From contig NZ_JAIWNB010000021.1 in NCBI RefSeq assembly GCF_020215705.1, positions 124,001 through 188,000 on the forward strand: a stretch of DNA of 64,000 nt, written 5' to 3'. Numbering within the stretch: position 1 is the stretch's first letter; every line of letters starts with the position of its first letter. Below are positions 34,059 to 42,747 of this stretch, piece by piece. The translations under genes were made by a program, and so were the position numbers. Below the pieces are notes generated by a model, which did not search any database, was not told the origin of the DNA, and saw only the letters and a program-made list of their open reading frames with translations. This stretch comes from Nonomuraea aurantiaca (GTDB lineage: Bacteria; Actinomycetota; Actinomycetes; Streptosporangiales; Streptosporangiaceae).

Positions 34059-34409
34059 ATGGACGCCAACTATTTCGACCTGTCAGACGAGACTCCGGTC
34101 TATGTGATCTCGGTGGCCGCGCAGCTGTCGGGCCTCCATCCGCAGACCTTGCGGCAGTACGACCGGCTCGGACTGGTCTGTCCAGGCCGCACGGCGGGGC
34201 GCGGCCGCCTCTACTCCACCCGCGACATCATCCAGCTCCGCGAGGTCCAGCGGCTCTCCCAGGAGGAGGGCATCAACCTCGCGGGCATCAAGCGGATTCT
34301 CGAGCTCGAGAACGAGGCTCTGCGGCTGCGTGAGGAGGTTCACCGCCTCCGCGCCGAGATGCAGATGGTCAGGGCGCTGATCCGCTACGAGCTGCCACCG
34401 GGGGCCTAG
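34059..34409 (+). CDS. hspR: Heat-shock repressor HspR (MerR family)
   Basis: A 116-residue repressor. The MerR winged helix is PVYVISVAAQLSGLHPQTLR with QYDRLGLVCPGRTAGRGRLY, then a dimerisation coiled coil (LELENEALRLREEVHRLRAE). It binds HAIR inverted repeats, two of which flank the operon promoter, and needs DnaK as co-repressor in Streptomyces, giving a feedback loop. The start ATG 34059 lies 3 bases after the dnaJ stop. No C-terminal hydrophobic extension like some relatives is present. Confidence 0.96.
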   Translation: MDANYFDLSDETPVYVISVAAQLSGLHPQTLRQYDRLGLVCPGRTAGRGRLYSTRDIIQLREVQRLSQEEGINLAGIKRILELENEALRLREEVHRLRAEMQMVRALIRYELPPGA

Positions 34410-34414
34410 AACAC

Positions 34415-36985
34415 ATGGACTACAAGCTCACCCAGAAGAGCCAGGAAGCTCTCTCCGGGGCCATGCGGCGTGCCGCCGCGGAGGGCAATCCGGAGATCGC
34501 GCCCGCCCATCTGCTGACCACGCTGCTCGCCCAGACGGGCGGCACCGCCATACCTCTGCTCGAAGCCGTCGGCGCCGACTGGAAGACGCTGCGCGCCAAG
34601 GCCGAGGAGCAGCTCGCCGGGCTGCCGAAAGCGCAGGGCTCCACCGTGAGCGCGCCGTCGAGTTCCCGCCAGCTGCTCACCGTGATCAACACCGCGGCGC
34701 AACGGGCCAAGCGGCTCGAAGACGAGTACGTCTCCACCGAGCACCTGCTCGTCGGCCTGGCCACCGACGGCGGCCAGGCGGCCGAGCTGCTGAAGTCCCA
34801 GGGTGCGACGCCGCAGGCGCTGCTCGACGCCTTCGAGAAGGTACGCGGTCACGCCCGTGTCACCAGTGAGACGCCCGAGGACACCTACCAGGCGCTGGAG
34901 AAGTACGGCGTCGACCTGACCGAGCGGGCCCGGGGCGGCAAGCTCGACCCGGTCATCGGCCGCGACTCCGAGATCCGCCGGGTCGTGCAGGTGCTGTCGC
35001 GGCGCACCAAGAACAACCCGGTGCTGATCGGCGAGCCCGGCGTCGGCAAGACGGCCGTCGTCGAGGGCCTGGCCCAGCGCATCGTGGCCGGCGACGTGCC
35101 CGAGTCGCTGCGTAACAAGCGGCTCATCTCGCTCGACCTCGGCGCGATGGTCGCGGGCGCCAAATACCGCGGCGAGTTCGAGGAGCGGCTCAAGGCCGTG
35201 CTCTCCGAGATCAAGGAGAGCGACGGGCAGATCGTCACGTTCATCGACGAGCTGCACACGGTCGTCGGGGCGGGCGCCGCCGAGGGCGCGATGGACGCCG
35301 GCAACATGCTCAAGCCCATGCTGGCCCGCGGCGAGCTGCGCATGATCGGCGCCACGACGCTCGACGAATACCGCGAGCGCATCGAGAAGGACCCCGCGCT
35401 GGAGCGCCGCTTCCAGCAGGTCTACGTCGGCGAGCCCACGGTCGAGGACACGATCGCGATCCTGCGCGGGCTCAAGGGCCGCTACGAGGCCCACCACCAG
35501 GTCCAGATCGCCGACAGCGCGCTGGTCGCCGCCGCCACACTCTCCGACCGCTACATCACCAACCGTTTCCTGCCCGACAAGGCCATCGACCTGGTCGACG
35601 AGGCCGCCTCCCGGCTGCGTATGGAGATCGACTCGCGTCCCGTCGAGATCGACCAGCTCCAGCGCAACGTCGACCGGATGAAGATGGAGGAGCTGGCCCT
35701 TTCCAAGGAGACCGACGAAGCCTCCATCCAGCGGCTCGAACGCCTGCGCAAGGAGCTGGCCGACCGCCAGGAGGAGCTCAACGCCCTCGTCGGCCGCTGG
35801 GAGCTGGAGAAGGCCGGCCTCAACAAGGTCGGCGAGCTGAAGAAGCAGCTCGACGAGGCCAGGAGCGGCGCCGAGCGGGCGCAGCGCGACGGCGACTTCG
35901 AGGCCGCCTCCCGGCTCATGTACGCCGAGGTGCCGCGCCTGGAGCAGGCCCTGCAGGCCGCCTCCGAGGCCGCGACGCCCGACCACGCCATGGTCAAGGA
36001 GGAGGTCGGCGCCGACGACATCGCCGAGGTCATCTCCTCCTGGACGGGCATCCCGGCGGGCCGCCTGCTGGAGGCTGAGACGGCCAAACTGCTGCGGATG
36101 GAGGAGGAGCTGGGGCGGCGCCTCATCGGGCAGCAGCAGGCCGTACAGGCCGTCTCGGACGCCGTACGCCGGAGCCGGGCCGGGATCTCCGACCCCGACC
36201 GGCCCACGGGCTCGTTCCTGTTCCTCGGCCCGACGGGTGTCGGCAAGACCGAGCTGGCCAAGGCGCTGGCGGAGTTCCTGTTCGACGACGAGCGGGCGAT
36301 GACCCGCATCGACATGAGCGAATACTCCGAGAAGCACAGCGTCGCCCGGCTCGTCGGCGCGCCTCCCGGCTACGTCGGCTACGAGGAGGGCGGCCAGCTC
36401 ACCGAGGCCGTCCGGCGGCGGCCCTACACGGTCGTGCTGCTCGACGAGGTGGAGAAGGCCCATCCCGAGGTCTTCGACATCCTGCTGCAGGTGCTCGACG
36501 ACGGCCGGCTGACCGACGGCCAGGGCCGTACCGTCGACTTCCGCAACACGATCCTGATCCTCACCTCCAACATCGGCTCGCAGTTCCTGGTCGACCCCAA
36601 GCTGGCGAACGGCGCCAAGCGCGAGGCCGTGATGGGCGCGGTGCGCAACTCGTTCAAGCCGGAGTTCCTCAACCGGCTCGACGACGTGATCCTGTTCGAC
36701 GCGCTCGGCTCGGAAGAGCTGACGCGCATCGTCGACCTCCAGGTCGACCGCCTGGCCCAGCGGCTGGCCGACCGCCGGCTCACGCTGGAGGTCACCGACG
36801 CGGCCCGCGAATGGCTGGCGCTCACCGGCTACGACCCCATGTACGGGGCGCGCCCGCTGCGCCGCCTGGTCCAGTCGGCGATCGGCGACAAGCTGGCCAA
36901 GGCCGTGCTGTCGGGCGAGGTCGTGGACGGCGACCGGGTCCTGGTGGACCTCGGCGACGACGAGCTCTCCATCGGCCGCGGCTGA
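34415..36985 (+). CDS. clpB: Disaggregase ClpB (Hsp100)
   Basis: An 856-residue AAA+ protein. The N domain (about 1-150) is followed by AAA-1 with Walker A GEPGVGKT and Walker B VTFIDELHT, the middle coiled-coil domain (about 395-530), and AAA-2 with GPTGVGKTELAKAL and VLLDEVEKAHPE. The full M domain separates it from ClpC and ClpA. It threads aggregated proteins and works with DnaKJ. Start ATG 34415, 5 bases after hspR, so all five heat-shock genes are likely one transcript. The stop lies in a 12-base duplication. Confidence 0.97.
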   Translation: MDYKLTQKSQEALSGAMRRAAAEGNPEIAPAHLLTTLLAQTGGTAIPLLEAVGADWKTLRAKAEEQLAGLPKAQGSTVSAPSSSRQLLTVINTAAQRAKRLEDEYVSTEHLLVGLATDGGQAAELLKSQGATPQALLDAFEKVRGHARVTSETPEDTYQALEKYGVDLTERARGGKLDPVIGRDSEIRRVVQVLSRRTKNNPVLIGEPGVGKTAVVEGLAQRIVAGDVPESLRNKRLISLDLGAMVAGAKYRGEFEERLKAVLSEIKESDGQIVTFIDELHTVVGAGAAEGAMDAGNMLKPMLARGELRMIGATTLDEYRERIEKDPALERRFQQVYVGEPTVEDTIAILRGLKGRYEAHHQVQIADSALVAAATLSDRYITNRFLPDKAIDLVDEAASRLRMEIDSRPVEIDQLQRNVDRMKMEELALSKETDEASIQRLERLRKELADRQEELNALVGRWELEKAGLNKVGELKKQLDEARSGAERAQRDGDFEAASRLMYAEVPRLEQALQAASEAATPDHAMVKEEVGADDIAEVISSWTGIPAGRLLEAETAKLLRMEEELGRRLIGQQQAVQAVSDAVRRSRAGISDPDRPTGSFLFLGPTGVGKTELAKALAEFLFDDERAMTRIDMSEYSEKHSVARLVGAPPGYVGYEEGGQLTEAVRRRPYTVVLLDEVEKAHPEVFDILLQVLDDGRLTDGQGRTVDFRNTILILTSNIGSQFLVDPKLANGAKREAVMGAVRNSFKPEFLNRLDDVILFDALGSEELTRIVDLQVDRLAQRLADRRLTLEVTDAAREWLALTGYDPMYGARPLRRLVQSAIGDKLAKAVLSGEVVDGDRVLVDLGDDELSIGRG

Positions 36986-37004
36986 GGTCTGAGCTGAGGT
37001 CTGA
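36981..37004. repeat. 12-base direct duplication containing the clpB stop
   Basis: GCTGAGGTCTGA occurs twice in a row. The clpB TGA (36983-36985) is in the first copy. Confidence 0.8.
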
Positions 37005-37009
37005 TACGT

Positions 37010-37041
37010 GACGCCCGGGAACCGGTTGGTTTCCGGGCGTC
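37010..37041. terminator. Terminator hairpin of the heat-shock operon
   Basis: GACGCCCGGGAA and TTTCCGGGCGTC form a stem of about 12 bases with one mismatch and an 8-base loop, 25 bases after the clpB stop. It could also serve the convergent gene at 37116. Confidence 0.75.
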
Positions 37042-37115
37042 GGCGTTCACCGGCAGGTGGGCAGGCTCACGCCACCACCGGGCCGGTCACGTCCGCCTTC
37101 TCGTGGCGTCCCTTC

Positions 37116-37646
37116 TCAGGACACCAGGGCGTCGAGGTCGTCTTCCGGTAGACCGAGGTCCACCCTGATGCGATAGCGGGTACGCAGCAGAGCCACGTGC
37201 TCGGGGTCGTCCTCGTCGCAGGCCAGCACCGCCTGGGTCGCCCACTCGTGCCCAGCCCGCAGGTCACCGTAGGCGACCAGGGTCTCGGCGATCGTGTGGG
37301 CGGTCGCCGTGGTGGCTCTGCCCTCCGCACGGATGGTCTCGATGACCTCCCTAGCCTCGTCCGGCCGGTCGAGCTCGAAGAGCGTGTCGGCTATGCCGGC
37401 TCGCGGATCGATGCTCGACTCGCCACCGTCCTCCATCGCACGCTGGAAACACTCCATCGCACGCGCGGGCTGTCCCGCCGCCCGCCATTCCTCGGCGGCC
37501 AGGACCAGGATGGATGCCCTGGAAACGTCGCCCGTCGAATAGCCGAGCGCGACGTCGTACAGCCGCTTGGCCAGCGAACCGTGGTCGTCGGCCAGCAGTG
37601 CCTGCTCTAGCAGGCGATCAAGGTGCTCACGGGTCACATGCGCCAC
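37116..37646 (-). CDS. TPR-like helical repeat protein
   Basis: A 176-residue soluble, acidic protein built of paired helices: SILVLAAEEWRAAGQPARAM, IADTLFELDRPDEAREVIET, IAETLVAYGDLRAGHEWATQ and HVALLRTRYRIRVDLGLPED. The pattern fits three or four tetratricopeptide-like units and suggests a protein-binding role. No catalytic motif is visible. Start ATG 37646. It is convergent with clpB; no operon partner. Confidence 0.75.
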   Translation of the reverse strand: MAHVTREHLDRLLEQALLADDHGSLAKRLYDVALGYSTGDVSRASILVLAAEEWRAAGQPARAMECFQRAMEDGGESSIDPRAGIADTLFELDRPDEAREVIETIRAEGRATTATAHTIAETLVAYGDLRAGHEWATQAVLACDEDDPEHVALLRTRYRIRVDLGLPEDDLDALVS

Positions 37647-37810
37647 ACCGCGAGACTACCGAGCCGCTTGCGGTTTTGCCCGGTCAATACACATCGCGGA
37701 TCTCGCACAGGTTAGGCAACGTAGCGTTAAAGTGTGACTACAGTAAGCGTGTCTGTGCTGGTCGAAGGGGATATTACCGTCGCGCTCGTCCGCTAGTGGA
37801 GGGAGTCGCG

Positions 37811-38176
37811 ATGGGCCTGTCCAGGCAGATGACCTTCATTTTGGTCTGCCTCGTCGTGCTGTCCGCCGTGATTCCCGGTGCGGTGGGCTACCTTTCGGCC
37901 CGTCTGGAGGCCATCGAATCGGCGGAGCGAAACCTGCACGCGCTTGAGGCGAGGCTGCACACCAGGATGGTCAGGGAGGCCCGTGACGCACGGTCGGTGA
38001 CGTTCCTGACACCGTGCGCGCCGGGCACCGACACCTCTCGCACCCAGCTGCGAGAGCCGCCCGCCACCGCGCTCGTCCCGGAATCGGGCGACCGGCTCCA
38101 GTCCAGGTACGACCCGCGCGGCTCGACCCCCGCCTGGCTGCCGGAGCTCCTCAGAGAGCTACGCGCGGCCCACTGA
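37811..38176 (+). CDS. Small membrane-anchored protein of unknown function
   Basis: A 121-residue protein. A single TM helix or uncleaved signal (TFILVCLVVLSAVIPGAVGY, about 8-27) is followed by a short coiled stretch (ARLEAIESAERNLHALEARL) and a Pro/Arg-rich tail with one cysteine. Start ATG 37811 has a strong GGAGGGAG upstream. The 164-base region before it has no other gene. I do not recognise a family. The orientation of the tail (outside or inside) is not certain. Confidence 0.6.
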   Translation: MGLSRQMTFILVCLVVLSAVIPGAVGYLSARLEAIESAERNLHALEARLHTRMVREARDARSVTFLTPCAPGTDTSRTQLREPPATALVPESGDRLQSRYDPRGSTPAWLPELLRELRAAH

Positions 38177-38197
38177 ACGGCCCGGCAGCCCGACGCC

Positions 38198-38860
38198 TCA
38201 CGCGGGCCAGGACTTGAGCTGGCGGGACAGGAAGCCGCGGATCAGCTGCTTGGCCGCCTCGATGATCTCCGGCGCGCCGTCCGGATCGCGGCGGAAGGCC
38301 AGCTTCAGCACCGCGTCGCCCGCTTCGACCGCGACCAGAACGGCCATGTCGAGCTCCTGGCTGTCGGCCAGCCCGAACTCCTTCAGCAGCAGCCCGCGCA
38401 GCCGCCCGGCGATCACCATGTTGTTGTCGGAGTCGGAGTCGAGCAGGTTGAGGTCGACCACGTCGCCGAAGCGCAGGTTCCTGAACCCGGGCACGCTCCG
38501 GTGCATGTCGACGAACTCGTCGATGATCGCGTCGACCGCCTCCCACCAGCCGCGGTAGTCCTCTTCGAGGAACCGGCGGCCGACCCGGGAGACGAACTGC
38601 TCGACGTTGCGCCGGGTCAGCTCCTGCGTGATGGCTCGCTTGTCGGGAAAGAACTGGTAGACCGACCCGATCGCGACGCCGGCTCGCTCGGCGATGCGGG
38701 TGGTGGAGAGCCCCTCGTAGCCGATCTCGTCGAGCAGCTCGGCGCACGCGTCGAGCATCCGCTCGACGCGGCGGGCACTGCGGCGCTGCGTCGGCCGTCG
38801 CCGGAGCGATTTGGGCGCTGCGCAGCCGTCTTCAATCATCGGGGAGGACACGTGCTCCAT
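38198..38860 (-). CDS. TetR-family transcriptional regulator
   Basis: A 220-residue regulator. The N-terminal HTH (about 25-75) reads DEIGYEGLSTTRIAERAGVA then IGSVYQFFPDKRAI, the TetR signature. The C-terminal ligand domain has no recognised class. It lies 22 bases downstream of the hydrolase-SDR fusion on the same strand and probably shares its transcript. The 19-base inverted repeat in front of that gene is the obvious operator. The ligand is probably a substrate of the fusion enzyme. Start ATG 38860; ATG 38839 is also possible. Confidence 0.9.
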   Translation of the reverse strand: MEHVSSPMIEDGCAAPKSLRRRPTQRRSARRVERMLDACAELLDEIGYEGLSTTRIAERAGVAIGSVYQFFPDKRAITQELTRRNVEQFVSRVGRRFLEEDYRGWWEAVDAIIDEFVDMHRSVPGFRNLRFGDVVDLNLLDSDSDNNMVIAGRLRGLLLKEFGLADSQELDMAVLVAVEAGDAVLKLAFRRDPDGAPEIIEAAKQLIRGFLSRQLKSWPA

Positions 38861-38882
38861 CTTCCCCCCAAGTGCACGATCG

Positions 38883-40601
38883 TTACCTGGCGAATGGCGG
38901 ATTTCTCGTGACGGAGGTCACTCTCGCGAACCGCCGCAGCGCTCCCGGCGAGATCCTCGACAGCGCGTAGCCGATCTTCCCTTCCGCGTTGACCGGCACA
39001 ACCGCCTGGTCACGGTGTACGGCGCGCAGGATATGAGCGGCGACGCGCTCGGGCGGATAGCCGCGGCGGGCCAGCCCCCGTTCGGCCGACTCCCTCATGT
39101 CCGGACCGACGTACGTGGCGTTGCGCGCGATGGGCGTGGACACGAAACCGGGGCAGATCACGCTGACCCCGATGCCCTGTCCGGCCAGCTCCGCTCTCAG
39201 GCAGTCGCTCAGCATCTTCACCGCCGCCTTCGAGGTCGAGTAGGCGGGCAGCAGTCGCGACGGCACGAACGCGGCCGCCGAGGCGATGTTGATGATGTGG
39301 CCGCCTTCTCCGCGTTCGACCATCTGCGCGGCGAACAGCCGGCAGCCGTGGATGACGCCCCACAGGTTGACGTCGAGGGTCCTGCGCCAGTCGTCGAGCG
39401 AGTGGTCGAGGAACGGCCCGCTGACCGCGATCCCGGCATTGTTCACCACAATGTCCGGCACGCCATGCTCAGCGCGGATGTTTCCGGCGAAGTCTTCCAT
39501 CTGGGCGGGGTCGGCGACATCGACTCGTACGGCGTGTGCCGTACCGCCGAGGTCCTTGGCGATGCCGTCAGCGGTACGGGCCGCCGCTTCGCGATCGAGG
39601 TCCGCGCAGACGACCTCGGCGCCGTGCGCGGCGAAGGCCCGCGCGGTGGCGCGCCCGATGCCGCTGCCCGCACCGGTGATCACCACCAGCTGCCCGTGAA
39701 AGGCCTTGCGGCCCTCTTCGACGCGGGCCCCGCGCAGGCTCCTGGTGGGCGCGCCGCCGTCGGCGTGGCCGGCGAACTCGGCGATCATCCTGGCGATGAC
39801 GTCGGGGTGGCTGCGCTGGACCCAGTGCCCGGCCGCGATCTTGCGGTGCCAGAACTCGGGAACCCCCTGCCCCAGCGAGGCCAGCAGCGCCGGGGAGACG
39901 AACGGATCCCGGGTGGCCTCGATGAGCTGGACGGGCACGGCGACGCTCGGACCGCCGACGTCGCCGCCCCCGGCCATGTTGCTCCGGTAGAGGTGCAGCC
40001 CGTTGCGGGCGTCGCTCCTCAGGGTGCCGGCCGGGTGGCCCGGCCTGGGCTCAAGGCCCTCGCCCCGCCGCATCGACCGCTCCAGGACCCGCGGCATGAA
40101 CGTGCTCCAGGCCAGCTCGGGCAGCACCGGGAGCCGGAAGGCGCCGATGTACCAGGACTTGGCCGCCTGCGACAGGACGTCGCGCCGCCTGCCGTGCCGC
40201 ATGAAGTGGCGTGCCTGCGCGAGCCCCGGACCGCCGAAGCTGGTGAAGGAGGCGATGCGGTCCCGGATGCCGGGCCGGGTCACGGCGTCCCAGCCCTGCA
40301 GCGAGCCCCAGTCGTGCCCGACGAGGTGGACGCGGGGCTTGCCGATCGCGTCGAGCACCGCCGCCAGATCGCCCGCGAGCCGGTGGAGGGCGTAGTCGCG
40401 GGTGTGGCGCGGGGCCGTCGAGTCGCCCGCGCCGCGTACGTCGTAGCGGACCACGTGGAAGCGGTCGCGCAGGCGCTCGGCGACCTCGTCCCAGACCCGG
40501 TGCGTGTCCGGATAGCCGTGGACGAGCAGAATCGTGGGGTGGCCGGGATCGCCTTCCTCGAAGACCGCCAGCCGTACGTCATCGAACTCGACCCAGCGCA
40601 T
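38883..40601 (-). CDS. Alpha/beta-hydrolase fused to short-chain dehydrogenase
   Basis: A 572-residue two-domain enzyme. Residues about 1-285 form an alpha/beta-hydrolase with oxyanion HGYPDT, nucleophile-elbow-like GHDWGS (Asp in place of Ser, as in epoxide hydrolases and dehalogenases) and catalytic His in GHWVQRSHPD. Residues about 300-572 form an SDR with ITGAGSGIGRATARAF, NNAGIAVSG and YSTSKAAV. Such fusions are known in actinobacteria. A GHDWG elbow points to epoxide or haloalkane hydrolysis followed by alcohol oxidation of a lipid-like substrate; this is inference. Start ATG 40601 with AGGAGGT just upstream, directly behind the operator. Confidence 0.9.
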   Translation of the reverse strand: MRWVEFDDVRLAVFEEGDPGHPTILLVHGYPDTHRVWDEVAERLRDRFHVVRYDVRGAGDSTAPRHTRDYALHRLAGDLAAVLDAIGKPRVHLVGHDWGSLQGWDAVTRPGIRDRIASFTSFGGPGLAQARHFMRHGRRRDVLSQAAKSWYIGAFRLPVLPELAWSTFMPRVLERSMRRGEGLEPRPGHPAGTLRSDARNGLHLYRSNMAGGGDVGGPSVAVPVQLIEATRDPFVSPALLASLGQGVPEFWHRKIAAGHWVQRSHPDVIARMIAEFAGHADGGAPTRSLRGARVEEGRKAFHGQLVVITGAGSGIGRATARAFAAHGAEVVCADLDREAAARTADGIAKDLGGTAHAVRVDVADPAQMEDFAGNIRAEHGVPDIVVNNAGIAVSGPFLDHSLDDWRRTLDVNLWGVIHGCRLFAAQMVERGEGGHIINIASAAAFVPSRLLPAYSTSKAAVKMLSDCLRAELAGQGIGVSVICPGFVSTPIARNATYVGPDMRESAERGLARRGYPPERVAAHILRAVHRDQAVVPVNAEGKIGYALSRISPGALRRFARVTSVTRNPPFAR

Positions 40602-40612
40602 GGCGACCTCCT

Positions 40613-40631
40613 ATTGGACGTGGAGTCCAAT
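40613..40631. promoter_or_regulatory. Probable TetR operator
   Basis: ATTGGAC-GTGGA-GTCCAAT is a perfect 7-base inverted repeat lying 12 bases before the start of the fusion gene. Its size and symmetry are typical for TetR dimers, and the TetR gene is in the same operon. Confidence 0.75.
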
Positions 40632-40642
40632 GATAGATCTCG

Positions 40643-41734
40643 TCAAGGGCGGGCTGCCAGCCCCGTACATGATCGCAGTGCCCGCCACTCGGCCACCGCC
40701 TGTGTCTTGGCCGTGCCCGTCATCGGGATCGGTATGCCCCCCTGGATGGTGGCGGGCGTCCACTGGTCTTTGAGCACCTTGCGGCCCTTGATGGTGAGCG
40801 TCAGCACGCCGGTCCTGCCGGTGGTGCCGGGCGTGGAGTTGTAGAAGACGAAGTTGCCCAGGCCGTAGCTGACGTAGGCGTTGCCGATGTACCCGGCGCC
40901 GAGCAGGATGTGCGCGTGACCGCCGACCACCACGTCGGCGCCCGCCTTGACCAGCTTCGGGCCGAGTGCGAGCTGCGCAGGGTTGGGGCACTTCTGCATC
41001 TCGGTGCCCCAGTGCAGGTGCACGATGACGGTGTCGGAGTTCTTGCGCGCCTGCCGTACGGCCTGGAGCAGGCGGTCCTCGTCCTTGGCCGACGCGAGCC
41101 CGCCCTTGGTGGACGTCGCGGTCCACGCCTGGATGAACTCGGCGTCGAGCACCTGAGTGGCCCCGATGATGGAGACCCGGTTGCCGTTGACGGTCTTCCT
41201 GTACGGCTTGTAGGCCTGGGTGGAGTTCGCCCCGATGCCCACGATCGGGAACTTGCTCCGCTTGATCTCCCCCAGCGAGTCGGCGAGCCCGGTCTCCATG
41301 TAGTCCATGCCGTGGTTGTTGGCCATCGACGCCACGTCGACCCCGGCGGCCTTCAGCGCGGCGAACGCCGTGGGGGGCGCCCTGAACGTGTACTGCTTGC
41401 CGGGCGCGGGCGTGCCACCCGTCGTGATCGCCGTCTCCAGGTTGACCATCGCCAGGTCGGCCCCGCGCAGCACCTGCGCGATCGGCCCGAGCGCCGTGCG
41501 CGGCGCGGCGAGCCGGTTACGGAGCCCGCCCTCGAAGTGCACGTCCCCGCCGAACGCGATCGTGTACGGCTTCCGCGCGGGGGCGGCGGGGGCGGTGGTG
41601 ACGGCCACGTCCTTCGGTTTCTCCGCCGCCTGTTCGCTCTTCGGCGGCGGCTCCGACTTGGCCGCCGAGCACGCGGCGGCCGAGGCCAGCATGACGGCGA
41701 GGGGCACCGCGAGGAGGGGGCGGGGGACTCTCAT
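40643..41734 (-). CDS. CapA-family lipoprotein (metallophosphatase-like)
   Basis: A 363-residue protein. The signal peptide ends in the lipobox SAAACS (Cys about 22). A Pro/Lys-rich spacer leads to the CapA fold, related to calcineurin phosphatases: FGGDVHFEG, VNLETAIT, MANNHGMDYM, VHLHWGTE and VGGHAHILLG give the metal ligands. CapA-type proteins take part in polyglutamate or capsule production, but actinomycete single-copy versions are uncharacterised. Start ATG 41734. It stands alone, between the operator of the fusion gene and the MmyB-type regulator. Confidence 0.88.
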   Translation of the reverse strand: MRVPRPLLAVPLAVMLASAAACSAAKSEPPPKSEQAAEKPKDVAVTTAPAAPARKPYTIAFGGDVHFEGGLRNRLAAPRTALGPIAQVLRGADLAMVNLETAITTGGTPAPGKQYTFRAPPTAFAALKAAGVDVASMANNHGMDYMETGLADSLGEIKRSKFPIVGIGANSTQAYKPYRKTVNGNRVSIIGATQVLDAEFIQAWTATSTKGGLASAKDEDRLLQAVRQARKNSDTVIVHLHWGTEMQKCPNPAQLALGPKLVKAGADVVVGGHAHILLGAGYIGNAYVSYGLGNFVFYNSTPGTTGRTGVLTLTIKGRKVLKDQWTPATIQGGIPIPMTGTAKTQAVAEWRALRSCTGLAARP

Positions 41735-41806
41735 GTGCGGCTACTTCCGCTCGATCCTGACTTTCAGCCATCGAGCATGCCATGCGCGGAGGAATCGCGC
41801 GCGGCC

Positions 41807-42646
41807 CTAGGGGCGCTGACCTTCGGTCATGAGGCGGGTCATGGCGTCGAGGCACCGCTGGTCCTGCGGCGAGTAGACGATCATGCGGGTCTCCGGTGCC
41901 GACGAGAGGTGGAAGCTGGTCGTGCTGAAGCCGATCCGGCCCATCTCAGGGTGCTCGTACGTCTTCACCCGCGGCCCGGGCTCGGCCACGTCCTGCCTGG
42001 CCCACAGCCTGGCGAACTCGGCGCTCTCCGCGGCGAGCCGCCGGACGAAGTCCTGCCAGCACGGGTCGTCGGCGTGGCGGCTGTAGGCGCCCCGGAAGAC
42101 GGCGACGGCGCGCGGCAGCTCGTGGTCGCGGTTGACGAGCATGGTCGTCCACGAAGGGCTGACGAACGTCTGCCAGAGCGAGTTGCGCTCGCCCTCCGGG
42201 GCGTTGACGATCTCGGGGAAGATCGTCGCGTAGGCGGGGTTCCAGGCCAGCACGTCGCAGCGGCTGTTGGTGATGCACGCGGGCATCACGCCGAGCTGGT
42301 CGAGTATGGCCTGCATCTCCGGCGTCACCGGAGTGGAGCCGGCCAGGACGGGGGTGCCCGGCTGGCCGGCCAGCCGGTAGAGGTGCTCCCGCTCGGCGGT
42401 GTCGAGCCGGAGCGTGCGTGAGATCGCGTCGAGCACCTGGCTGCTGGCGTTGATCGGCCGCCCCTGCTCCAGCCACGTGTACCAGGTGATGCCCACCCCG
42501 GCGAGCTGGGCGACCTCCTCGCGGCGCAGGCCGGGCGTACGCCTGCGGGGTCCCGGCGCCAGATCGACCATCTCAGGGGTGATCCGCTCGCGCCGGGTGC
42601 GCAGGAACGCCGACAGATCGGAGCGCCTTGCCTCTGTCACGGTCAC
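41807..42646 (-). CDS. XRE-family regulator with MmyB-like domain
   Basis: A 279-residue regulator. The HTH (about 33-85) reads PGLRREEVAQLAGVGITWYT with LEQGR. The C-terminal MLTR/MmyB-type PAS-like domain has LAWNPAYATIFP and the end block FHLSSAPETRMIVYSPQD. These regulators typically sit divergent from the gene they control; here that is the MFS pump 100 bases away. Start GTG 42646 or, with better spacing to AAGGGG, GTG 42640. Ligands of the family may be fatty-acid or flavin-like. Confidence 0.9.
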   Translation of the reverse strand: MTVTEARRSDLSAFLRTRRERITPEMVDLAPGPRRRTPGLRREEVAQLAGVGITWYTWLEQGRPINASSQVLDAISRTLRLDTAEREHLYRLAGQPGTPVLAGSTPVTPEMQAILDQLGVMPACITNSRCDVLAWNPAYATIFPEIVNAPEGERNSLWQTFVSPSWTTMLVNRDHELPRAVAVFRGAYSRHADDPCWQDFVRRLAAESAEFARLWARQDVAEPGPRVKTYEHPEMGRIGFSTTSFHLSSAPETRMIVYSPQDQRCLDAMTRLMTEGQRP

Positions 42647-42686
42647 CCCTTCACTATGGTGGAACGGGCGTAAGTCATCCAGGTAG

Positions 42687-42727
42687 CAGTAATACCAGTA
42701 TAAAGGGGCTCTCGTTACTGGTACTGG
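42687..42727. promoter_or_regulatory. Operator/promoter region between MmyB-type regulator and MFS gene
   Basis: CAGTAATACCAGTA (42687-42700) and TACTGGTACTGG (42716-42727) form an imperfect inverted repeat; the latter also holds the direct repeat ACTGG. A TATAAA (42699-42704) lies between. It likely binds the divergent regulator. Confidence 0.6.
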
Positions 42728-42747
42728 TTTGCCGCCAGACTCGATCT

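Noticed and set aside
34406..36463. 685-codon open frame antisense to clpB
   Set aside because: Mirror of a clearly real clpB reading frame; composition typical of frame shadows.
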